Below are positions 49,323 to 64,000 of a stretch of 64,000 nt of DNA, piece by piece. Both the position numbers and the translations under genes were made by a program. Position 1 is the first letter of the stretch. Every line of letters begins with the position of its first letter. The notes below the pieces were generated by a model. It saw only the letters and a list, made by a program, of their open reading frames with translations, was not told the DNA's origin and ran no database searches. Origin of the DNA: Epiperipatus broadwayi (Eukaryota > Onychophora > Udeonychophora > Euonychophora > Peripatidae); NCBI GenBank assembly GCA_028023455.1, contig JAQFVV010006310.1:1548001-1612000 (forward strand), given 5' to 3'.

Positions 49323-49397
49323 TGACTACTACTACTACTACTACTACTACTATTATTATTGTTGTTGTTGTTGTTATTATTATTATTATTGTTGTTA
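49207..49397. repeat. Compound triplet microsatellite (ACT/GTT/ATT)n
   Basis: About 190 bases of ACT units interrupted by ACC, ATC, GAT, GAC and TGA variants, passing into ATT, GTT, ATT and GTT blocks. Long ORFs of poly-Asn/Ser or poly-Tyr across it are by-products of the period of three. It sits at the 3' side of the minus-strand LINE remnant, where a simple-repeat tail would be expected. Confidence 0.9.
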
Positions 49398-49439
49398 TGT
49401 TTCAAAAAGGGAATTTTATTGATCAAAGAAATACAGAGC

Positions 49440-55073
<5,634 letters not shown>

Positions 55074-55125
55074 TTCATAGAAATAAAATAATATTTAATT
55101 TTCAAATGAAATATTTAATAAAAAA

Positions 55126-56202
55126 GGTTGTAGTATTATGGACAAAGACGCCGCTCAATGGTGCCGTTTTCACACTAAAACTATAAAATATGAACATTCC
55201 CAGGCCGTTGATTTTAATTATTTTGATGTGTTTTTTGTAATGCGAAAATAAAAAATATCAAAATCGTGTTTTTTAAATATTTTTTTTTATTAACATATAT
55301 AAATTAAATGATAACAATAAATGTAAAATAAAATCAACAAATTACAATTTAATTCGGGGGGTTTTTTTTTTTTTGCTTTATTATAAAAAACAATTTTCAA
55401 TCTGATTTTGGAAGGGGGGGGGGGCTATGCCTTTTTTGTTGTTGTTGTTGTTTAATAACTCATAATCAGAATAAAAAGTAAAAGTTCTTAGTCTTTGTTT
55501 TAATTTTAATTTTTACAGAGAAACATATTATTGTGTTACCACTATTTTTTACTTTCTTACTCTTCATTTTACATTTTAATTTTTACAGAGAAACAGATAT
55601 TATTGTGTTACCACTATTTTTTACTTAAAATAGAATGACAACAAAAAGTAAAAGTTGTTAGGGTTAGGTTTAGGGTTTGGGTTCTGTTGTTTGTAAATCA
55701 CAGAATTGAACAAGATGTGCTATTTCCTGCACCATATTGTTGGTCTCATGGAATGTTATGAACAGTACGTTACTTGATTCATTACCTAATTCCAACTGCC
55801 TTTACACATCTATCTGGATAAGAGTTTGCCACTTAAAACCTCAGTACAGAATGGTGTAAAGAGTCAGATAATTATTAATTAAGAAAATCGGAATATTTCA
55901 ATACTTTAAAAAAAAAAATTCAATAAAAACCACATTTCCATCAAATTCAAACACACACACCCTCACACTAAGCCATAATAATTGTATGAAATGTGTGAAT
56001 TCACCAAATTTATTTTCTGCAATGTGACATACATGCTGCACTGCAGCACGACATAGTGGCCTGCAATCTGTAGCACAACAATAAAAGTTATATTATAGTA
56101 AAATGCAGATTCAAACATGTCAGCCATGGAAACTGCATTTTTATGTGCTTTAGCATGTAAATGGCACCATCAAGCGGCGTCTTTGTCCATCATACTACAA
56201 CC
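55126..56202. mobile_element. 1,077-bp non-autonomous DNA transposon with 40-bp TIRs and 8-bp TSD
   Basis: The terminal inverted repeats 55126-55165 and 56163-56202 match at 37 of 40 positions. They begin GGTTGTAGTA and include GGACAAAGACGCCGCT, far less AT-rich than the surroundings. The flanks carry a perfect 8-base duplication, ATAAAAAA, at 55118-55125 and 56203-56210. Inside are a G11 tract (55414-55424), a tandem duplication of about 52 bases (55503-55553 and 55573-55625) and a telomere-like stretch at 55658-55682. No transposase is present. An 8-bp TSD fits hAT, Merlin, P or Zisupton; the GG start does not resemble typical hAT ends. The superfamily is left open. Confidence 0.9.
55658..55682 (+). 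repeat. Interstitial telomere-like block
   Basis: The sequence reads TTAGGG, TTAGG, TTTAGGG, TTTGGG in succession inside the TIR element. It is only about four degenerate units. It may be chance within a G/T-rich patch or a captured telomeric repeat. Confidence 0.5.
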
Positions 56203-56489
56203 ATAAAAAATGTATGATTGAATGAAATATGAATGGAAGTAATTATTTTTACAGTTCATTTAATTGCTACTAATATTTATACTAAATTATCATTTTTCTC
56301 TATTGTCTTCAGTCACTTAGGTTAGTGTAAAATGTTATTGTTGTGAGCTGATAGTGCTTTCAATCATTTCTTCACTAAATGTGACACGGGGAATTCTGAC
56401 TCTATTTCGATTTTCTTTGTTTTCTGATTTATTCTTTGTCCTTTTTAATTTTTTTTCCTGGAATGTCATTATCCATCTGATATATTGAT

Positions 56490-57560
56490 TTATAGTTGGG
56501 TGATGGTGTGAATAAACTGCCTCCAGATCATCCTCTTCTCTGCTTTCCTATATGCCTCCAAAATCATCAGTCTCATTCATTCCATAATGTTGTTAATCCA
56601 TAACAGTCTTGGATCATCCTTCTCCTCTTGATCCATTCACCATATTGAATATGACATCCTTTTTAAGTCTTGCCACATGTTCAAAATATTGTAATTCTCA
56701 CTGTTTTATCACTTTTAACCATTATCTTTTCATGGCTACTTTCTCCAAAAACCATTCATTAGTTTTCCTAGCTGTACAAAGTTTAGCAATCTTCTATAAT
56801 CTTTTATTTTAAAAGCATCAATTTTTATTCTATTCTGCTTTTTTCATTGTCAACACCTCACATTCATACATTGCAATAGAGCATATCAAAGCTTTCAATA
56901 ATTTACACTTTTATTACATACTCATGTCTATGTTTTTCCATATAGAATGTTAATATTGTAAATGCTTTTAATGCCAACAGTAATCATGCATTTATTTATG
57001 ATCTCCTCCAATTTGATTACACTCAAATAGGTAAACTCTGAAACCTCAGCTGATCTCCACTCACTTTTATCTCTATTATTTCTCCATTTGATTTGCTTGT
57101 ATTTAGCCTTAGTCCATACTCTGTTTTTATCCTTGCCAAATGATTTTTCTCTGCTGTTGCAATTAAAACATTGTCTGCATATCACAAATATATTCATCTT
57201 CATTTAATACAAAATTCATCCTGAAAAAGCATCTAAAGCTTTTCTCATTGTCACCTTTGCTAACACTGCATCCATTTTTTATCTTGAAATCAATCTGAAT
57301 TTATCTGTGCTACTTTACTTTAGCTTTTATTTCCTATGCAACAAAAATAACAGCTGTATCAACTGTAACAGATATTCCATATTTAGCATCACCTTCCAGA
57401 GTTCATTATGAACCACAGAATCAAAAGCTTTCTAATAATCTATAAAGCAAAAATATAGTACCTATTGAAATTCCTTAATTTTATTGAGTATAATGTTTAG
57501 ATTAATTATCTGATCTCTTGTTCCTCATTGCACTCTAACTAGCCATCTTTATGTACTGTA
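56490..57560 (-). pseudogene. Decayed reverse transcriptase of another LINE family
   Basis: Reading the minus strand from 57560, GTRDQIIN is followed by CFIDY-KAFDSVVHNELWKVM (about 57455-57390). A broken GVRQG region follows, then a YADDVLIATAEKNHLARIKT-like segment (about 57190-57115, with the first D changed to N). Near 56900 a YECEVLTMKKA segment matches the YGCESWTLKK motif. The C-terminus near 56650-56495 reads WINNIME, EAYRKAEERMIWRQFIHTIT, which is typical of a widespread animal endonuclease-RT family. Stops and shifts are frequent. It differs clearly from RTE copies A-D. The endonuclease end is missing. Confidence 0.75.
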
Positions 57561-60500
57561 TGCAGCTAATGATGATAATGAAATACTCCAATTGATCTTT
57601 TTCCAGATCAGGAATGTACTGTGGTGATTCCAAATGATTTAGGAAATACTTGCAAGTATATGTTAAGAATTTTGATATTGCTTTTAAAATATTTCTAAAG
57701 TTTATCCATTTTTTTCTCTTAATAATGTAACTAACCAAATATACAACCCACATGGAAATCATTCAAGGGGCATCTGCATATGCGTTCCACATTCTGATAT
57801 CACAAAAAAGCAATTTCTTCTTTTACAGCCTGCTAAGATCAGCTAGACAGATGAGGCACTTCTGTGGTTCTAATTAAATTATTGATTGAATATAATGATA
57901 AAATGCTACAAAATAATGAGACATTACAATTTATTTATGAGTACGCTAATGGATAACACACCCATTAACATAAATTGATTGCCTGGCCAATTTATAAACA
58001 ACTAAATATGTTTAATGAATGATTGGTTCAATAATTAAGTTTACTCATGCAATAATTAAGTTTATGCACAGATTTTATATATGGTATAATACAGTTTGAA
58101 TGCTTTTTAATATAAGTAATTCTGAAAAGAAACTCACTACATAGATTAATGATCACAAGCAATTATTATTATAGTTTTAAGGTTAATAAACTCTGGTCTG
58201 AGGATATAATAAATTTATAAACTTTTCAAATAACTGGACTACCATAAATGCTTTCAGTCTATAATGAGTAAAAGTAATTAAATGCTATATAAGCAAATGT
58301 AAGAGGCAGCATCAGTGTTACATTATTTATTGATAGATACATACATGTTAGCTAGGAGCATACTATATAATAGGAATTGACATATATCACATATTAAGTA
58401 TAAGAGTAACCTGCATTTTCATAAATCATCCATGACATGTAAAAAGACAAGGCAGATAATGTATGATAGGAATTTTTTCTACTACATACTATTTCATTAA
58501 ATAAAATAATGAATGATAAATTACATAAGAATAAATTTTGTATGAAAACAAAACAGCCTTAAATAAAGGTTATAGCAGTTCACTTACATCAATACTCTCA
58601 ATTACTCTTTTTCAAAACTGGATGCTAGTTTTCTTAAAACTGCAATTTATTAAAAGACAAAAAAGAAAGAATATTAATTTATTCTGACTATGCAGCCCAC
58701 ATGAATTCCCTTCAAAGTTTACTAAATTACAGGTTTAAATTATTATTTATATTTTTGATGAAATAGAAATGACTGAAAACAATAAATCATTAAAAACATG
58801 GCTAGAAAGTGTGATAATAACCTTAATTGCTTGTGTAAAATTATCATTGACTAAATTGTGGCTAGATAAAGAGTATAAAACAACAATATCTCTTGCCATA
58901 CCCATATATAGACAGATTTTAAAAAGATTATTGACTAAAATATTTCATTAGAAAGAAGATAAATAATAGTAATGCTAGAAACTCATAATATTCTTTGAAA
59001 GTTCATATCTATTCCTTTCAGCATTAAAAGTTCATGTTCATTCTCTAGGTACAGGGTTATCTTGGACTTTATTGTTGAACCATAGCTATGGTAGTGGTAG
59101 GTTTTAATCATAATTCAAAATTCATGAGGTAGCTTTGAGAGTAGTTTATTCTTTAATTATTTATATTATATATTTATATATATTATATATATATAATATT
59201 ATATATATATATATATATAATATATATATATATAACAATTTTCAAGATGTTTCTCCATCAGATGACAACTATCTGGACTGAACAATGTACTACTGCTTGC
59301 ACTTCACCAGTTGGCCAGAATGAAATAGATGGCTGCTTTTCTACTCCTTCATAATGTCAGAACCAAAATATATGAATAAGTAGTTATGGGAAGCTATATG
59401 AAACAATTGTAATGGCTAAAGCAAGTAGTAGATTAATAGAAGAATCAGAATAATAATAAACCAGTGTATGTTCTAGTCATTTGAATCCTTTGATCTACTG
59501 GTTGTAGATAATGTCTGACTTCCATTTTGGGATGCAGTTTGATTTTCCCAATCTTACCATTTACAAATTTTTATCTTTGAAAGGGATTAATAAAAAACAC
59601 CCTAAATTATGTCTGATATTTATCTCCTTACTTAATTAATTGGTTTACAAGCACATTAATTACTTTTTCTAAGAATTTCATTTCCATTTTGTAATTGGTA
59701 ATAAAAAACACATTTTGTTTTAATACACTTTGAAATAAATTATATCATATACATTTATCTGTCTTATAAATTATATATCTAATTTTTATTTATCAAAATT
59801 GTTTAAAAATGTTTACTTTGAAAGATTCCTTTGAATTTTTAAATTACCCGACATGAAGGATATATAAATATCATTTCAATAAACATCATCAGCTTTTTTT
59901 AAAAAAAAGTGACACTTTTTTTTTTTTAGTGAAGTGCATATCTATATCTGGGATAGCCAATGTTAGAATTTACATTTAAGTGAAGTAATACTTAATTCTC
60001 TTTCACTAACAATATTTTCTTTTATAATATTTCAAAAACATTATTAAATTAGAAATCACATTCGCAAATATTCTCTGAGTTCTTACCTGAATAAGAATTC
60101 ATCTCGAAAGAAGTGTTACATATAACCCAGTCTGTATATTTTATATAAATAAAGTAACAGTTGTTTGGATGTGCATATTATTCATAATTATTTTATTAAT
60201 TCAGTAGATTTTGTTTTTTGTTCTGAATAATTTTTAGTGGCTATGATGGCAGGATACTTCAAATCATTTAATTTATGGTGCTCCCTTATGCAAGAGCAGT
60301 GCAAGTTAAAATTTCCACTAAACATGTTTGGTTGTCAAGGAAACTGCATACTAAAATTGAAAATTAGCATTTGATAACTATAAGAATAATTTAAAATCAA
60401 TATTATACTTAAACCCGTGCAAATGTTTCTCTGGACTTCACTGTAAAGATAAAAATGAATATATATAATAAAACAAAAAAATTGTTCATGTAGATGTAAT

Positions 60501-60726
60501 ATTTAATGCTACAGCCCATGTGTGTGGAGATACCCATAGACTTTATTAATATTTTTAAAGAGTGTTTTTTTAAGAAGTTATTTTTGTGCTGTTTTGTGCT
60601 GGCCCTTCGGGGGGGGGGGGATGAAAGCACATAACTTTTATATTTGAAAGAAAATTAAAAATTACTTGTGTTTGAATAATTTTTAAATTGGAATTTACAT
60701 TTATTTGAATGCCTTTTTAGTCTGTT
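57561..60726. other. AT-rich DNA, no gene seen
   Basis: Includes an imperfect (TA)n tract at about 59155-59235 and a G12 tract at 60609-60620. Beside the TA tract, on the minus strand, CTGATGGAGAAACATC (about 59258-59243) resembles a collapsed hammerhead core but lacks stem II. No gene supported. Confidence 0.5.
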
Positions 60727-60742
60727 AAACCTAGTAATTGTT

Positions 60743-60847
60743 TTTTTTTTCCCATGTGTCATAGCATCGGCTGGGAAGCGAACCCACTAACCCGGGACAA
60801 CTGCTTGTAAGGCAGCTGTGCTGACCTCTCGACCACCAATGCTTGAC
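60743..60847 (-). mobile_element. Short tRNA-derived SINE, copy 2, with 16-bp target duplication
   Basis: A perfect direct repeat AAACCTAGTAATTGTT at 60727-60742 and 60848-60863 brackets the insert. On the minus strand it runs from GTCAAGCATTGGTGG to a short poly-A (T run at 60743-60750 on plus). The body folds like a class II (long variable arm) tRNA: acceptor GCATTGG pairs with CCGATGC, a GTCGAGAGGTCAGCAC D-arm follows, then GCTGC-CTTACAA-GCAGT as anticodon arm (loop reads TAC). The T-arm is TGGG-TTCGCTT-CCCA. At about 97 bases plus tail it is very short for a SINE; it has no LINE-derived 3' part that I can see. Confidence 0.85.
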
Positions 60848-60863
60848 AAACCTAGTAATTGTT

Positions 60864-61089
60864 GCAAGACACAAATATACGTATTAAAAGCTGTTAACAT
60901 CATTAATTAATAAATAATATTAATCTTAAAATAATAATATTAATTATAATAGTAATTATTATTATAATATCATCATCATCACCATTATCATTATTATAGA
61001 CTCAATAATAAACAAAGTCCTCAAGATGGTGGGAACTGATTACAACCATGGTAGTGATTTTGAATATTCCACCAATATATATTTTTTCT
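60864..61089. other. AT-rich DNA with a short ATT/ATC triplet tract
   Basis: A tract of ATT, ATA and ATC units at about 60955-60998 may be the tail of a vanished LINE. Nothing else seen. Confidence 0.45.
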
Positions 61090-61640
61090 GTCTTTGGTTC
61101 TTCCTATGTTTCGGAATTCAGACCAGTTTTATGGAATCCATATTCACCAAGAGACAAATAAACTGCAATTAGTTTTCAAAAAATTTTCTAAATTTTGTCA
61201 ATTGAAAAATGATTGCAATATATCTTTTGTGGCAAGAAGATCTACAGATATAAAAATTTTATACAAAGTCATTATCAAAAATAATATTTCTTATAACATG
61301 CTTGAAAAACTTCATTTGAATTCTTGTCAGTATGAAACTTGTACATATAATTATTTTTTCACTGAAGCTTGTAGATGTGATACTTTGAAAATTTCTGCCT
61401 TTTTTCATTTACCCAGTACTTACAATTTAGATTTTGCTGACAAAAACCTTTTTCAACTTAATACTAATGAATTTTCAAAGATTTTAAAAATATATATATA
61501 TAATATCTGATTAGCAAAAATCTTTTAATTCTTTTGTTATAGTAAATATCTTTTTTATGTACAATCTGTAATTGGCCTTTGGCTGCAGATATGTACATTA
61601 ATAAAGAATTGAATTATTGTTGTTGTTGTTATTATTATTA
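61090..61640 (+). mobile_element. 3' end of a jockey/CR1-like LINE (5'-truncated, decayed)
   Basis: The start of the block, in a frame other than the longest ORF, reads FRPVLWNPYSPRDK, matching the YGSPVWNPY motif after the RT domain. Further on, RRSTDIKILYKVI and NTNEFSKILK follow the LINE C-terminal order. The long ORF 61094-61510 is a mixture of frames and should not be taken as a gene. After it come TTTGGCTGCAGATATGTACA, AATAAAGAATTGAATTATT and a (GTT)n(ATT)n tail at about 61616-61642. The GAATTATT ending resembles the 3' end of the LINE at 51495-55073. Confidence 0.7.
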
Positions 61641-64000
61641 TTAATTAAGATAATTTTACATTTAATTAAAAAGCAAGTATTTTAATCTTCAATTAAAGTT
61701 TAAAGTGTACATTTAGGTTTGATAATCATTATCTAAAGTAGATAGTGTCAAAGTTGTGAATGCAGAAAATAATACTTGTAAATCAAATTTTAATAATATA
61801 GCATTAATAAACACTGATCATGTAGAAGAGTTTGTAACCTGAGATCATTTTTCTTTTTCAAATATTTTTATTAACATGCTTCAAGAGTATATGATAAAAT
61901 AAGATACACGAAAAAAAAGGTCATATTATTCCATGTGATTATGTTTAATTAAGTAACAAATATATAAATCTTTAACTGATTTTAAAGTTTATATCTGGAC
62001 TAAGAATAATATGATAATTTCTAGCTAAATAAATAATCAAAAATAATCATTAATATATTTATTAATAATGGTTGATGTTAAAATTGTAAGTGCATGCAGA
62101 GAGTTTGACACTTATATATATATATATCAAAGTATTAAGCTGCTTTTGCTACTTATTTAATATTTTCCCATAGTATCCTGATCTCTAATTTTCTTGACTA
62201 CCTTTTATACTCAATAAAGCTGTGATAAATGCCTAACTGAGACAGCCTATAATAAAAAAAAAGCTTTTTCAATTACAGACTGGAGTAGGATTTACACTAC
62301 TGAGAATAGATTCAGCAAACAGCCATAAATTTATTTATTTTTTGTCTTCTTTTGATTATAGAGTATGTTTTATATCAAAATCTGTAACAAGTTTTACATT
62401 GTTTTCTAACTTTTAACCAAAAAAGATTATATATAAGTATTTTGTCCTTTGCATTAGTTCTGTTTTGATTTGCATTGTTCTCTTTCCTTTGTTGAGATTT
62501 CTTAATATTATTCCTAATGTTTGTTTTAAAGTTAATGATGATAGCATTTTATTTATAATTACGAAGCCTTGTATATTTAAAATATACTATTTATCTACAA
62601 AAATATTAATATTCCTGTTAATAATTAGCAGTGCTGGATAAGAGCCAATTGAAGCAATATTTCAAAAATTACAATAATTGTAAAAATCCTATATATATAT
62701 CATTAAAAGCCAGTCAACAGTTAGACAATCCCAATATCAATAACAATCAACAATTTCAAACTGTTGTCAAGGCAACCTTTTTTTAACAATATATATATTT
62801 ACATACTGATTTTTTTTACACTATTATTAGTTACATATTGTAATGGGAAATCACTTACAACTAAAAATGGTAATTGATAGAAATAAATATGAAAATGCTC
62901 ATGTAGGGGAAAGTGATTACCAAATAGAGACCATGTACATGGTAGAATGACTATACAATTTTTTATTAACTACTTTAATAATATTCATACAATACAGAGA
63001 GCATACCAATAGCTCTGTATTGCATTTTTGTAACTACAAGCTTATAAAAGTAATGTCACATTATATATGACTTGCTTTATTAATTATTATAATATTCATG
63101 GATAATAATCAGACTGGGTCTACATTGAGAACAAGCTTTTAGGCAGATCCAGTCACATTTCCTGTTCAATATCCTCTCACATTTATAATATTATTATAAT
63201 GCAATATAAAGTAGTCTATTTGTAATTCGGAAAATACAATTTATGAGAAACAAAATTATTAATTATACTAATAATTTTAATTAACAAAATAGAATAAAAA
63301 CAAGATAACTGTTTGTATTTACATATTTATGTAAATGTAATAAAATAGAGAACATGCATAATAGAAAATATTTTTTAATTATTTTAATTCACGAAAGTAA
63401 GAATTTTACCCAATTATTTTATTTTTGTTTTTCTGTTGAGTTCAACTTTTCTTTCACAGTAAAACTACTTTTAAATTGAAACATCTGACTGCAATTTAAA
63501 ATTTATAAGTAAATTATTTCTATAACTCCTTATGATTGAGGGAATCAGATATGCAGAAAGTATTAATCCATCACTTCTCACGTAATTTCGTATGAAAACA
63601 ATTAGTTAACTAGTAAGTTTTCTTGTGATATTGAAATTTTGAGTTATATTATAGCATCCACATTAAATTCCAGAGTTAACAGTAAGGTATTATTGAATGT
63701 TAAAGCATTTTCACAGCTTCGTGACTAAGAAACTACATTTATGGAAAGATGGGGCCAGCACCCTAAGTTCTAGCCAATTATTGACATTATATATGCATAG
63801 GTGAAAATCAAGATTACTTTACTAACTTTCATTTTATAAGCAGTACTAAAGAAGAATTTAATTAATCTCCTTTCAAAGTTTTAAAAACAGACAATTCATG
63901 TTTTTTCTTCAAAAAAGAAAAAGAAAAAAACTATCCAAGTTTCTATGGCAACTTAATATTTTAAAATAGTCAATCTTATTATTTTACAGTAAATAAATAA
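61641..64000. other. AT-rich DNA, no gene seen
   Basis: Short TA tracts only; no repeat alignments inside the window, no convincing exon on either strand. Confidence 0.5.

Noticed and set aside
49118-49426. ORFs of poly-Asn/Ser (minus) and poly-Tyr (plus) across the triplet array
   Set aside because: They exist only because a period-three repeat has no stops in those frames; there is no conserved protein sequence.
59155-59235. AT-rich palindrome as a replication origin or cruciform element
   Set aside because: It is a plain imperfect TA microsatellite, and no other feature supports a function.
59240-59262. Second hammerhead ribozyme on the minus strand (CTGATGGAGAAACATC)
   Set aside because: There is no stem II between the two core parts and CUGAUGA is not complete; at best a remote relic.
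60743-60847. A functional tRNA-Val gene
   Set aside because: Poly-A tail, 16-bp target duplication, extra 5' bases, a mismatch in the T-stem and a class II variable arm unlike tRNA-Val all indicate a SINE.
61094-61510. A 138-residue plus-strand gene
   Set aside because: LINE C-terminal motifs appear in different frames along it and a LINE 3' end follows; it is a frame-mixed relic.

Overview
The window is nuclear DNA of an invertebrate animal. It is strongly AT-rich, with spliced coding sequence, a very long intron, many non-LTR retrotransposon copies in different stages of decay, tRNA-derived SINEs, foldback and TIR elements, and long triplet microsatellites. There are no bacterial operons and no phage genes. 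I cannot name the species; the repeat content would fit a lophotrochozoan or a chelicerate, but that is a guess.

One host gene can be supported. It is a two-exon bublin coiled-coil protein gene (BBLN, the C9orf16 / UPF0184 family) on the minus strand. Exon 1 is at 43177-43255 and exon 2 at 29315-29523, separated by an intron of about 13.65 kb. The splice sites and reading phase agree, giving a 95-residue protein. A second, weak candidate is a first coding exon at 24047-24141 on the plus strand.

The rest is mostly mobile DNA. An RTE-type LINE family has four large copies: A 9945-12475 (+), B 13041-15973 (-), C 37515-40460 (+, inside the BBLN intron) and D 43728-46307 (-, just upstream of BBLN exon 1). 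There is also a 60-bp tail fragment at 16871-16929. Only B keeps a long endonuclease-reverse transcriptase ORF; A, C and D share one 8-base difference that breaks the frame. Other LINE remains are a minus-strand one at 49440-51320, a jockey/CR1-like one at 51495-55073, a decayed RT at 56490-57560 (-) and a 3' tail at 61090-61640. A hAT transposase C-terminus lies at 46609-46800. A 1,077-bp TIR element with an 8-bp target duplication sits at 55126-56202. Two copies of a roughly 100-nt tRNA-derived SINE are at 19106-19185 and 60743-60847.

The most striking feature is a complete type I hammerhead ribozyme motif at 31586-31631 (+). It lies in a repeat in the BBLN intron, on the strand opposite to BBLN transcription. 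The intron also holds a 189-bp foldback, a dispersed and tandem repeat of about 120 bp, and a diverged direct duplication. Outside these features, the first 9 kb, 19.8-28 kb and 57.6-64 kb are AT-rich DNA in which I see no convincing gene.
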